A stretch of DNA of 37,368 nucleotides from Planctomycetota bacterium (GCA_013286045.1 JABDGM010000042.1:1-37368), one strand, 5' to 3'. Positions 24,757 to 32,420 are shown, numbered from the stretch's first letter. Notes: a model not told the origin generated them from the sequence alone. A program made the numbers and translations.

Positions 24757-26184
24757 ATGAGTAGCGTAGGAAATGCACCACGTGCGCTAATAATCAAAGG
24801 CGGTGGAGTAAAGGGACTAGCGTACCTAAGCGCCATTGAGGAGCTGCAAAAGAAGTACACCTTTGACTGGTTTGTAGGAACGTCTGCAGGTGCGATCACG
24901 GCTATTCTACTTGGGGCAGGCTATACACTTGACGAACTTCGACAGATTTCGAAACAAAAGGACTTTCGAGATTTCTTTGACGCGAGCCGTTTCGGCTCCG
25001 TAGTCAACTTCATCCGTTATGGTGGACTTTATACGGCGGACGCATTTACCGACTGGATGAACGAGCTACTGTCGAAGAAACTGCATAGCCCCGTCGAAGT
25101 GACCTTAGGCAAATTGCCTTACCGGGTAACGATTTTTGCTAGCCGTAAAAACAAGGCTTATCTCTGCTACGATTCGGTCGATAATCCGGACGTCCCAGCT
25201 GCGCATGCCGCACGCTGCAGCATGTCGATTCCGTTCGTTTTTGTCCCAGAGAAAACTTACGGACAAGACACATTCGACGGCGGAGTCCAGAACAACTATC
25301 CCGTAAAGGCCTTTCTGGACAAATTCCCGGGAAAGGATTTCATAGGCCTCTACCTTGGCGCGCAAGAGTACAAATCATCCAAGCAGTGGTGGCTGGCCAA
25401 TTTGTTTAGCATCGTGACGGAAGCATCAGATGTGGATTCGTTAGAGCGAAACCTAAACCGAACAGTTGTTATTGATCCGACACCGATCGGCACGTTGGAT
25501 TTTGGTTTGTCGAATACAGATAAGGAGTTCTTACTTGCGACAGGTAAAGAAGGTGCGCTCGGCTTTTTAGACCGAAACAGCCCCGACCATAAAGCGGCAC
25601 TAATTACGAGGGACACTCTAAAAGCCGCAGTGGTCAAACAACGAGCAACACAAGCAGCGCAAAAAAAGCGGGTACGCCGCATCTGTCTTGGTATCGTGTC
25701 AGCGATTCTTTTGGGATTAATAGTGTGGTCGCAGATTCCGAGAACTGCACATATAAGCCTCAGGAAATTCTTGGACGAGTACGAAGGTGTTCGAGATGAC
25801 CGCAGTAAACTCGAAGACTTCAACTACAAGTATGATGATCGACAGGTGAACTGGGATGCCGTCGTAATCGACTACCTGCCGGATAAGACCTACCCAGCGC
25901 TGGAAATTGCCCCCACGGATTCCGATGTGGACCCTTTGACGAGGCACCTGCGTGCTACGTTCCAACCCGGCAACTTTGTTGATGTGCCAGACTTAAAAAG
26001 CGACATAGAGGCAGCCAAAGCTGATCGTGAGAAAAAAATGCCACCCGCAGGAGATGGGAAGTCCTCCGCTAATCAGAAACCCCATCCCTTCCCTGTCATA
26101 ACAATAAAAGGGTTGGTTTCCGAAGAAACCAACCCTGTTGGTGCACATTTAAAGAATTGCAAGATAGTTGTCTGGCCAAAATAA
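24757..26184 (+). CDS. Patatin-like phospholipase with membrane anchor and OB-like C-terminus
   Basis: A 475-residue protein with a full patatin domain: oxyanion motif KGGGVKG (residues 14-20), nucleophile GTSAG (Ser43) and the catalytic-dyad Asp in FDGGVQNNYPV (Asp174). Patatins cleave acyl chains from phospholipids. After about residue 300 a basic stretch (KKRVRRICLGIVSAILLGL) gives a transmembrane helix around 308-327. The C-terminal domain ends ITIKGLVSEETNPVGAHLKNCKIVV, a pattern like the tRNA_anti (OB-fold) strand set. The gene lies opposite to the late operon with a close paralogue at 28057. GGGA lies six bases before the start. Catalytic residues are intact, so it should be active. 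Possible roles are antiphage effector, superinfection defence or lysis; not shown. Confidence 0.85.
   Translation: MSSVGNAPRALIIKGGGVKGLAYLSAIEELQKKYTFDWFVGTSAGAITAILLGAGYTLDELRQISKQKDFRDFFDASRFGSVVNFIRYGGLYTADAFTDWMNELLSKKLHSPVEVTLGKLPYRVTIFASRKNKAYLCYDSVDNPDVPAAHAARCSMSIPFVFVPEKTYGQDTFDGGVQNNYPVKAFLDKFPGKDFIGLYLGAQEYKSSKQWWLANLFSIVTEASDVDSLERNLNRTVVIDPTPIGTLDFGLSNTDKEFLLATGKEGALGFLDRNSPDHKAALITRDTLKAAVVKQRATQAAQKKRVRRICLGIVSAILLGLIVWSQIPRTAHISLRKFLDEYEGVRDDRSKLEDFNYKYDDRQVNWDAVVIDYLPDKTYPALEIAPTDSDVDPLTRHLRATFQPGNFVDVPDLKSDIEAAKADREKKMPPAGDGKSSANQKPHPFPVITIKGLVSEETNPVGAHLKNCKIVVWPK
26110..26135 (+). repeat. Perfect hairpin inside the patatin gene 3' end
   Basis: GGGTTGGTTTC (26110-26120) and GAAACCAACCC (26125-26135) pair over 11 bp around a CGAA tetraloop. 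The hairpin lies in coding sequence that reads KGLVSEETNPVG, about 50 bases before the patatin stop. It has terminator strength, but no T-tract follows and translation continues through it. Confidence 0.6.
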
Positions 26185-26201
26185 ACAGCCGGCATGTCGA
26201 T

Positions 26202-26513
26202 CTATTTTGAATCGGCTTTCTTTTCTAACTCGCCGACTTTCGCCTTGAGCGCCCCCACCTCTATGTTCAGCGCCCGAACGTTGTCCTGTAACTCAAGAAC
26301 CGCTGCGCTTGGACCGTCTTTAGAAGACGCTTCCACCGGACCGCTAGGGCTTTTTTCCTGTGTACTGCTGCATGGGCTTGAACAGCTTGAACAACACGAT
26401 TGTTGGCAACATTGCTGAGCATTGCAGCAGCGCCGCCAACCATGGGCTTCGGCCGAGCCAATAGAAAAGAGCATTGCAACAGCAAAGGCCGCAGCCATTA
26501 CTTTAACCTTCAT
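26202..26513 (-). CDS. Exported Cys-rich protein with coiled-coil tail
   Basis: A 103-residue protein: signal peptide (MKVKVMAAAFAVAMLFSIGSAEA), a dense Cys block (RRCCNAQQCCQQSCCSSCSSPC) and a C-terminal heptad-rich helix (LELQDNVRALNIEVGALKAKVGELEKK). The Cys block probably forms disulfides or binds metal outside the cytosol, and the helix could oligomerise. The gene converges on patatin-1 with 17 bp between their ends. The neighbour at 26560 has the same layout, signal, Cys and short coiled coil, so the two may be distant duplicates. I recognise no family. Confidence 0.65.
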   Translation of the reverse strand: MKVKVMAAAFAVAMLFSIGSAEAHGWRRCCNAQQCCQQSCCSSCSSPCSSTQEKSPSGPVEASSKDGPSAAVLELQDNVRALNIEVGALKAKVGELEKKADSK

Positions 26514-26559
26514 GCTTCGAACTCCTCATTGTGGTTTCGAATTGACCCCCAGAAGTCGC

Positions 26560-26901
26560 CTATTTCCCATCAATCGCGTGTACTCGGCTTTCAAGTTTTC
26601 GCATATGCTCCTGTAGCTCAAGCAGCTGCGGGTCTGCATCACTCGTAATTCTTCTGGACGACATCTTAGGGACGCATGTGTACCACATTGGGGGGCCACA
26701 ATCATATACTGGACCACAGTACACTACATCAGGCGGAAGTGCCTGGCCGAATGGATCGTAAAGCTGCGGCCTGCATGTTCCAGTCGGCGAGTAATACTGG
26801 ATTAGCCGGGGCTGCCCCATCATCCCCGGATTCTGAGCTCGTGCAGGTTCGGCACCAAAGGTGCCGAGCGCGATCGCACCTAGGATCAAACGGCGTATCA
26901 T
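26560..26901 (-). CDS. Small exported protein with CP/YDC motifs and coiled-coil tail
   Basis: A 113-residue protein with a signal peptide (MIRRLILGAIALGTFGAEPARA), a Tyr/Pro/Cys-rich middle (YYSPTGTCRPQLYDPFGQAL, VYCGPVYDCGPPMWYTC) and a C-terminal coiled coil (LLELQEHMRKLESRVHAIDGK). The gene reads the same way as the 26202 gene and the two may form a short operon. The divergent gene at 27155 also encodes an exported protein. Layout resembles the previous gene, with LLELQ.....LE in place of VLELQD....LN. Role unknown; a surface or stress protein carried by the element is the simplest guess. Confidence 0.6.
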   Translation of the reverse strand: MIRRLILGAIALGTFGAEPARAQNPGMMGQPRLIQYYSPTGTCRPQLYDPFGQALPPDVVYCGPVYDCGPPMWYTCVPKMSSRRITSDADPQLLELQEHMRKLESRVHAIDGK

Positions 26902-27154
26902 TTTATGGTCTGGGGGGCCAAAAAGTGCTACCGAAGAAGTTTAGGTCATGAAAAACCGAAAAGGGGTAACCTCTCGCGATAATTGCGAAAATTCCCCGCC
27001 GGTTTCGCCGGTAAAACCGCGATATATTTTGCAACCGTAAATGATTCTCAGCGGACAGGGGGGGGTAAGAGACTTCCCCTATTGAGGGACCGCTCCTAGG
27101 ATGGTTTTGCGCGTTGTGCACCTAGGTCGATTACTTCCAATTTAGGAGAAGGCG

Positions 27155-27613
27155 ATGAGATCACTGAAATTTATTGCGCCACTATTCGTTGTCGCGTTTG
27201 GAGTATCGTACGCACTTGGCGACGATTCTGACTCGAAAGCAGATCAATTGAAGGGCCGCGTCGCGGTAATTCACGCCATGTCTGCCGGAGGTGGCAGCGG
27301 TCCGACTCCTCTAAACGTTGGCGGGCTGTTGGTTGTTGAAATCACAGATTCTGGGAGCCGGCCTCCAAAGAACATGAGCGTGAAGGTTGGGCGCGCGTTC
27401 GAACGTCTTGGCCAACTGCGAGGAATTCACACCGACAAGAATAGCGGCAAACCGCTAATGGGCGGCGGTTATACATGGTTTCTGTTCAAGCCGGTGAACA
27501 AATCGGACATGGAAACGGTCGAAGTAACGTACACTCCCGCCGAAGGCAGTCCAAAGACTGAGACGTATAAGGTAAAAATCTCAGACGCAAAAGAAGATTC
27601 GGATGAGAACTAG
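27155..27613 (+). CDS. Exported hypothetical protein in cargo block
   Basis: A 152-residue protein with a signal peptide (MRSLKFIAPLFVVAFGVSYALG), an acidic spacer (DDSDSKADQ), then beta-rich sequence LNVGGLLVVEITDSG... ending with an acidic DAKEDSDEN. There is no Cys. TAGGAGA lies seven bases before the ATG, a strong ribosome site that fixes the start. No family is recognised. It stands alone on the plus strand, between the minus-strand exported genes and a bidirectional terminator at 27632-27664. Confidence 0.65.
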   Translation: MRSLKFIAPLFVVAFGVSYALGDDSDSKADQLKGRVAVIHAMSAGGGSGPTPLNVGGLLVVEITDSGSRPPKNMSVKVGRAFERLGQLRGIHTDKNSGKPLMGGGYTWFLFKPVNKSDMETVEVTYTPAEGSPKTETYKVKISDAKEDSDEN

Positions 27614-27631
27614 CGGGCAGCACACTGATTG

Positions 27632-27664
27632 AGCGGTGAGGGGCGAACGATCACCCTCACCGCT
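27632..27664. terminator. Bidirectional terminator hairpin
   Basis: AGCGGTGAGGG (27632-27642) and CCCTCACCGCT (27654-27664) pair perfectly over 11 bp around an 11-base loop. The hairpin lies between the ends of the converging genes at 27613 and 27677. A TTTCC follows on the plus strand; the minus side has AATCAG. It should stop transcription from both sides. Confidence 0.7.
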
Positions 27665-27676
27665 TTCCGTCGTACG

Positions 27677-27985
27677 TTAGCTCTGCCCCGTTGCTGCTTT
27701 CTGGCTCAGCCATTCCAACACCATCTGAATGACGAGCTGCCACAGGCCACTGTTTACCGCTTCAGTGTGTGCTCCTGTCCCGCACGCCTTCAACAGCATC
27801 AAGCATTCTTCGAGCGAGAAGTCTGGCGTTTCGCTCACCGGTAGCGATTTCGCGTCGAACAGCCCCACAGCGTAGGTCGCGATGTTGAGCGTGGCCTTGA
27901 GGGCAACGACCAAGTTGAATGGCGTTGTGCCACGAACCATATCGAGCAAGAGCGAAACGTCAGTGATTGGGAAAGTATCAGGCAT
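27677..27985 (-). CDS. Small hypothetical protein, last gene of leftward replication block
   Basis: A 102-residue protein starting MPDTFPITDVSLLLDMVRG. GGAGA lies seven bases upstream of ATG 27985, so this start is better than longer ones at 28018 or 28048. It is mostly helical, with a hydrophobic stretch (FNLVVALKATLNIATYAVGLF), an acidic patch (SLEECLMLLKACG) and a C-terminal helix (LWQLVIQMVLEWLS). No motif is recognised. It reads in the same direction as the replication genes at 29630-32420 but is separated from them by patatin-2, which lies on the opposite strand, so the phage operon seems split by cargo. Confidence 0.55.
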   Translation of the reverse strand: MPDTFPITDVSLLLDMVRGTTPFNLVVALKATLNIATYAVGLFDAKSLPVSETPDFSLEECLMLLKACGTGAHTEAVNSGLWQLVIQMVLEWLSQKAATGQS

Positions 27986-28056
27986 AGATATCTCCAAAGC
28001 CCTAACTTTGATTGCCATGCTAGAAAACTCGCCGCCTGTTTGATACACAAATAGGT

Positions 28057-29667
28057 ATGAGTGAAGACTACCAAGACCTCGATTTCACCTCACCATTCGT
28101 GCAGGCTTCCCTCAAGTCGGTCGAGAAGGCGGTGGTTAAACCGTCCAAACCTGATCCCAAAACCCCGAAAGCGCTGATAATTAAGGGCGGCGGTGTTAAA
28201 GGCCTTGCGTATATCGGCGCAATTGAAGAATTGCAAAAGATCTATCAGTTTAACTGGTATGTGGGAACGTCGGCGGGTGCGATCACAGCGATTCTTCTCG
28301 GCGCTGGCTACACACTGGAGGAACTGCGTGAAATCTCAGAAAAGAAGGACTTTCGAGACTTCTTTGACGCAGGTCGCTTACGCTCGCTAGTTAACCTAGT
28401 TCGTTATGGGGGGCTTTACACGGCGGATGCCTTTACAAGTTGGATCGACGAATTGTTGTCAATGAAACTGCACAGTCCGATAAAAGTAACGCTAGGCAAA
28501 CTGCCACAGCGTGTAACTATTTTCGCAAGCCGCAAGGGCACGACTTATCTCTGCTATGACTCAATCGAAAATCCGGATGTCCCGGCGGCCTATGCAGCCC
28601 GTTGCAGTATGTCTATTCCCTTCGTTTTCGTTCCGCAACGAACGTACGGTGATGACACCTTCGATGGTGGACTGCAAAACAACTATCCTGTAAAAGCATT
28701 CCTGGAAAAGTTCCCTGGCACTGATTTCATTGGGTTATACCTTGGGCCGCAAGAATATAATTCATCAAAGCAGCAATGGTGGGCCAATCTGCTTAGCATC
28801 CTGGTGGGGTCGGGAGACACTGAGTCACTTGAGCGCTATTTGGACCGAACTGTCGTTATAGATCCATCGCCCGTGGGCACGCTCGATTTTGGCCTTTCAG
28901 AAAACGACAACGCGTTCTTAGACGCTAGCGGCCGTGAAGGGGCACTGGCATTCATAGATCGAACGACTTTGGGGTACCACCGTGCTCGTGCGAAGAAGAT
29001 GGACTTAAGGCTTGCCGCAATTGATGAACGTTGCGTTGCAGCTATTCGCAAGCGGCGGCGGAGCCTTTTCTTTCTGGCCCTTCTTATTGCTGCTCCAGTC
29101 GCCATTTGGTTTTGGCACGCTCACCGAGTTCAGCCAGATGTAATTCAATCAGGCTCGCGGCCGACTAAACGCGAAGTCGTTAAAAAACAGCCCGCATTGA
29201 TCAAGGTGGTCGGATTGCCGACCGTCGATTCGCCATACGCCAAAAAACGGACGTACCATATTCCTGTCGAAAACATGGGGGAGCTACCTGGCAGGATAAC
29301 GGCGGCAGCGGCGATCATGCGGCAACGGCCAGATCCAGAAACACATCCAGATAAGATCTATTTCGCAGCAGGTGCCGACGCACTGACGAACTTGGACCTC
29401 GCCAATTCAAAGTCTAGCAAAACGCTGGATCAACCTATTACGCCGGGATCGCCCGTCACGCTAACCTGGGAAGATGAAAGCGGTCGCGAGCTTGAACCCA
29501 AGGACGACATGCAGCTCGATTTTATTGGGATGTTCACTTACGACAACGGAGATGGCGGCATCGAGAAGGGTACTTTTGAATTCGTCCTGTACCCGAAAAA
29601 CAATAATTGGGGACCAGATAGGAATTCTCTCAACTACCGTCCAGGCGACGCCCGCAACAAGCAATAA
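28057..29667 (+). CDS. Second patatin-like phospholipase, paralogue with a different C-terminus
   Basis: A 536-residue protein. Residues 38-330 align without a gap by eye to the patatin domain encoded at 24757, at roughly three quarters identity: KGGGVKG, GTSAG (Ser72) and FDGGLQNNYPV (Asp203) are all present. A 37-residue N-terminal extension and a transmembrane helix (RRSLFFLALLIAAPVAIWFW, about 338-357) frame it. The C-terminal 170 residues are unrelated to those of the first copy; they hold a Lys-rich linker and a beta-rich domain (PITPGSPVTLTWEDESG). Both paralogues are therefore membrane-anchored lipases with different sensor- or partner-like domains. The end overlaps the converging 29630 gene by 38 bp. 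Confidence 0.85.
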   Translation: MSEDYQDLDFTSPFVQASLKSVEKAVVKPSKPDPKTPKALIIKGGGVKGLAYIGAIEELQKIYQFNWYVGTSAGAITAILLGAGYTLEELREISEKKDFRDFFDAGRLRSLVNLVRYGGLYTADAFTSWIDELLSMKLHSPIKVTLGKLPQRVTIFASRKGTTYLCYDSIENPDVPAAYAARCSMSIPFVFVPQRTYGDDTFDGGLQNNYPVKAFLEKFPGTDFIGLYLGPQEYNSSKQQWWANLLSILVGSGDTESLERYLDRTVVIDPSPVGTLDFGLSENDNAFLDASGREGALAFIDRTTLGYHRARAKKMDLRLAAIDERCVAAIRKRRRSLFFLALLIAAPVAIWFWHAHRVQPDVIQSGSRPTKREVVKKQPALIKVVGLPTVDSPYAKKRTYHIPVENMGELPGRITAAAAIMRQRPDPETHPDKIYFAAGADALTNLDLANSKSSKTLDQPITPGSPVTLTWEDESGRELEPKDDMQLDFIGMFTYDNGDGGIEKGTFEFVLYPKNNNWGPDRNSLNYRPGDARNKQ

Positions 29668-29899
29668 GCTCGCGAAGCAGATCGCCGAACCCACCGAGCT
29701 GCTCGTCCTTGGCGTCACCATCGCGAACGGCCAGGTTGTTGGCTCGCTCCATTTCGAGAGCCTTTTTGGCTTCGATCACGGCTTCGAGCGTGTAGCCTTC
29801 TTTGTCGGCGTAGTCGTCTGCCCAGCGGACCCACCGTAGCAGTTCGGTGTCTCCCACGCGGTCGATTTCGCGCGGCGGTTGGTCGAAGAGATTTCCCAT
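29630..29899 (-). CDS. Small phage protein in replication block
   Basis: An 89-residue protein (MGNLFDQPPREIDRVGDTELLRWVRWADDYADKEGYTLEAV). GGAGG lies about 11 bases upstream, inside the end of the preceding gene, so coupling is likely. The sequence is a long amphipathic helix (DEQLGGFGDLLRELIACCG at the end) with acidic and Trp residues and no known domain. The last codons overlap patatin-2 on the other strand. It belongs to a run of short phage genes whose products probably assist replication or regulation. Confidence 0.6.
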   Translation of the reverse strand: MGNLFDQPPREIDRVGDTELLRWVRWADDYADKEGYTLEAVIEAKKALEMERANNLAVRDGDAKDEQLGGFGDLLRELIACCGRRLDGS

Positions 29900-29901
29900 A
29901 A

Positions 29902-30225
29902 TTACTTATTCCTCCGGTCGCTGGGGTATTGCGCCTTGGGCCACGGCACTTGGAATTGCTTCCGCCACTCGCAACGCTCGATCAGCAGGTCGAGCATGTT
30001 AACGTCCCGATCCAAGTCGAAATACGCTTCCAAGTCCACCAGTTGCTTGAGCTTGCCATGCAAGGTGCGCCGCCGCAGCGCGTCGTAGTCCCGCTTCTGA
30101 TCAGGAGTCAGCACGTTGCCAGCGGAATCGACCAGCGGCTTGGTATCACCAGCAGCATCATCGGGACCAATCATCGGCAGCAGGTTGTTGATCGAGAGGC
30201 AGTAATTCCTGCCAGGAGCATTCAC
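29902..30225 (-). CDS. Small phage protein in replication block, GTG start
   Basis: A 107-residue protein read from GTG 30225 (VNAPGRNYCLSINNLLPMIGPDD...). AAGGA lies about nine bases upstream; an ATG at 30174 (MIGPDDAAGD) has no ribosome site but is the only other start. The rest is helical and acidic/basic (TPDQKRDYDALRRRTLHGKLKQLVDLEAYFDLDRDVNMLDLLIERCEWRKQF). It has no recognised domain. It overlaps the 23-codon frame at 30158-30229 on the same strand, which uses almost the same ribosome site. Confidence 0.55.
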   Translation of the reverse strand: MNAPGRNYCLSINNLLPMIGPDDAAGDTKPLVDSAGNVLTPDQKRDYDALRRRTLHGKLKQLVDLEAYFDLDRDVNMLDLLIERCEWRKQFQVPWPKAQYPSDRRNK

Positions 30226-30229
30226 ACAT
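30158..30229 (-). CDS. 23-codon leader-like reading frame
   Basis: ATG 30229 opens MCECSWQELLPLDQQPAADD and stops at 30158. AAGGA seven bases upstream is better placed for this ATG than for the GTG at 30225. The frame overlaps the start of the 107-residue gene and ends just after that gene's internal ATG 30174. It may be a leader peptide that couples translation, or a chance frame. Confidence 0.35.
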   Translation of the reverse strand: MCECSWQELLPLDQQPAADDWSR

Positions 30230-30330
30230 AATTAATTCCTTGTTGGTTTGTTGTTTTCTGTTTCGAGCACTCCGGCGCAGCACTCCTGCGAGGAGCACCA
30301 CCCCGCCGCCACCCCCACACCCCCGTGGAC

Positions 30331-30415
30331 GCGCCGGAGCGGTCCTACGGGGTGCTGGGAGAGGACGACTCCGGCGCGTTGTCGGAGTGGTCCTCAGTTT
30401 GTCGGAGTCGTCCTC
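30331..30415. repeat. Repeated GAGGACNACTCCG sites with alternative hairpins
   Basis: GAGGACGACTCCG (30361-30373) pairs perfectly with CGGAGTCGTCCTC (30403-30415) and, with one mismatch, with CGGAGTGGTCCTC (30383-30395), so two hairpins exclude each other. A related CGCCGGAGCGGTCC lies at 30332-30345. On the minus strand the block starts within the last codons of the helicase gene and ends before the small genes, so a terminator or attenuator is likely; iteron-like protein sites are an alternative. Confidence 0.5.
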
Positions 30416-32067
30416 AATCTCCACCCTGGATGGAGTCTCTTGTTATTCCCCGATGTGAGTTGTGTTGGTTCCACTACTCCTGCTTCGTGCATCATCGTCA
30501 GCACTGCAAAAGTATTCCTACTTGGCACGCCGCTGTACTCCTTGATCTGGTTTTCCGTTCGCCCCTCTGGGGACGCTTGGAGAAACTTGCGGAGCTGGTC
30601 GACCCATTGCCCCGCCTTGGCGTTTTGTTCTGCTCCCTTGGCTTCTTCTTTGGCCTCCTTGGCTGCCTCGACCGCCTCGTCGCGGCGTAGCAGGGCTGTT
30701 TCCCAACGGCGCCCGTCTTCGTCGTCCCGCGAACCTTCGACGATGTCGAGAGCCCACTCGGAGCTGTGCCCGGCGCTGCCGCCCACGGTGAACCACATGC
30801 GGTGATTGCCGTCCGACTGGTATGGCTCGCGGCGGGATAGCAGCACCCATTGGCGGAAGAATTCTGCGCAGCCGCTGTAAGTCAGGTCGTCGAGCGTGGC
30901 GGGCGCGTGGGGATTGATTCGCGTTTTTTTCAAGTGGTGGCAAACGATCGGCGTGACGCCACGAGCAAGACACAATTCGGCGAGTGCCCGTAGTGGTTGC
31001 CCCATTTCGAACACGTTGCCGGCGTTTTCGCCGTTGGCCATCAAGTAGAATGGGTCGAGCACTACTACATCCGGCTTTTCATCGTCGAGCCACAGGGCGA
31101 AAGCACCCATGTCGGCGGGGTCGGAAAGCCTCGGGACGACGTCGCAGAAAACCAAGCCCTCGACTTCGGCCAGCGGGCGCTTGGCCGCACGGCAGACACG
31201 GAAGGCGGTTTCTTGCAGGCTCCCCATGCCACTTTCGGCCGACAGCACGCCGACACGTTTCTTGGCAGCAACCGGGAAGCGGCCCAAAAAGTAGCCGCCC
31301 GTGGCGAGCGCAACTGCGAGGTCTACTGCGATGCTGGTTTTCAAACCCTTGGCCGGTCCACCGATGATGCAGCTCTGGCCTTCAACGAGTATTCCGTCGA
31401 TGAGATAGTTGACGGTGTAATCGCCGGTCGCGAGTGCGGCAGCGGAGATTGATTTGTAGCGAGTGTGCTTTTCGCCCACCATCGCTTGGCGAGTCATCAC
31501 GTCGGTGACGAAGGCCGCGTACTCCTGCGGCTCCATGGTGATCTTGGCGCTTAATGCCTCTTCGGTGGTGAGCTCGGCGAGAATCGCCCGGCGAATGAAC
31601 ATCGACAGCTCTTGCTTCGCCGCCAGCATTTCCACCGGCTTACTGCGGCATTTCTCGGCGACCGCGATGATCGGTTGCCACGGGTCGTCCTCGAAGAGAT
31701 TCTTCGCCAGGAACGTCGTCACCATCTTCCGCGTCGGCGGTGCGTTATATTTCTCAAGCTGATTCTTGTAGGCACCGACGACACACTGCATTTCCGGCTT
31801 CGCAAAATGCTGCGGCTCCAAAAGCTTGATGTCACTGCCGATCACCTCTGGGTAATCGAACATCACGTCGATAATCGCCTGCTCCAAATCGCGGAACGGG
31901 GGCTTTTGCGGAACGCAGAGCGCGTCCACCGGATCAGGAGTGTCGAGAACCTTGCGGCCCTCGGCTCGTGATTCTCCGACCTGCTCGTTCGGCGCGGTGT
32001 CCGGCGTTGGCAGAACGGGTGTAGGAGAATTGTCGGCGTCGTCGCCGGGTTGGTCGTTGTCTCGCAT
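30394..32067 (-). CDS. RepA/DnaB-like replicative helicase (AAA_25)
   Basis: A 557-residue protein from ATG 32067 (MRDNDQPGDD...). An acidic Pro-rich tail leads to a DnaB-N-like helical domain (FRDLEQAIIDVMFDYPEVI) and then a RecA-like motor: Walker A IIGGPAKGLKTS (about residues 234-245), Walker B PDVVVLDPFY (332-341) and VCHHLKK as a sensor-like element. This matches the hexameric RepA-type helicases of phages and plasmids that unwind the fork. The last 110 residues hold a long acidic helix (AKEAKEEAKGAEQNAK) and a winged-helix-like domain (GRTENQIKEYSGVPSRNTFAVLTMM). The ORF can be extended to 32127, but those residues do not look conserved. Confidence 0.85.
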   Translation of the reverse strand: MRDNDQPGDDADNSPTPVLPTPDTAPNEQVGESRAEGRKVLDTPDPVDALCVPQKPPFRDLEQAIIDVMFDYPEVIGSDIKLLEPQHFAKPEMQCVVGAYKNQLEKYNAPPTRKMVTTFLAKNLFEDDPWQPIIAVAEKCRSKPVEMLAAKQELSMFIRRAILAELTTEEALSAKITMEPQEYAAFVTDVMTRQAMVGEKHTRYKSISAAALATGDYTVNYLIDGILVEGQSCIIGGPAKGLKTSIAVDLAVALATGGYFLGRFPVAAKKRVGVLSAESGMGSLQETAFRVCRAAKRPLAEVEGLVFCDVVPRLSDPADMGAFALWLDDEKPDVVVLDPFYLMANGENAGNVFEMGQPLRALAELCLARGVTPIVCHHLKKTRINPHAPATLDDLTYSGCAEFFRQWVLLSRREPYQSDGNHRMWFTVGGSAGHSSEWALDIVEGSRDDEDGRRWETALLRRDEAVEAAKEAKEEAKGAEQNAKAGQWVDQLRKFLQASPEGRTENQIKEYSGVPSRNTFAVLTMMHEAGVVEPTQLTSGNNKRLHPGWRLRTTPTN

Positions 32068-32097
32068 CGCTGTAATTTTCTTCCAGGTATAAGCAGA

Positions 32098-32205
32098 CGC
32101 CCGTGAGAGACAGCGATGAACTCCCACGGGCGTTGTTCGGTTTTCGATTGAGTCGCTGTTTTAAATACGTCTGCAGTTGGCTGCTGTAAACCGAACAACC
32201 AACTG
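32098..32205. promoter_or_regulatory. Inverted-repeat control region before the helicase
   Basis: GTTGTTCGGTTT (32132-32143) and AAACCGAACAAC (32188-32199) are perfect 12-bp inverted copies. CAGTTGG (32174-32180) and CCAACTG (32199-32205) form a second pair that overlaps it, and a third hairpin, CGCCCGTG with CACGGGCG, lies nearer the helicase start. The region is the gap between the first small gene and the helicase in a leftward operon. An operator, an attenuator or an origin are all possible; I cannot decide. Confidence 0.5.
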
Positions 32206-32222
32206 CTTCGTACTATTTTTGG

Positions 32223-32420
32223 CTAGGGTTGCCACTGCAAGTTGCAGGGCATGTTTACGAAGCCTGCTAGTGCTTCGTATCGCATTTCGAGCTCGTTCAG
32301 GCGTGCGAACGCCGAGTTGAGATCGTCAGCGAGATCAGCTAGGTAGCTAATCAATTCTTTCCGCTCTGACTCGTCATTCCCAGCTTTTTCGGTGGCGGCG
32401 CGTTCGGCGAGAGTTGGCAT
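32223..32420 (-). CDS. Small coiled-coil protein, first gene of leftward replication block
   Basis: A 65-residue acidic protein (MPTLAERAATEKAGNDESER...). GAGGA lies nine bases before ATG 32420, so the longer frame from 32480 is rejected. Heptads from residue 20 to 50 (LISYLADLADDLNSAFARLNEL) make a coiled coil. No domain is known. It begins the leftward operon and the inverted-repeat region follows, so a regulatory or helicase-partner role is plausible but unsupported. Confidence 0.6.
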   Translation of the reverse strand: MPTLAERAATEKAGNDESERKELISYLADLADDLNSAFARLNELEMRYEALAGFVNMPCNLQWQP

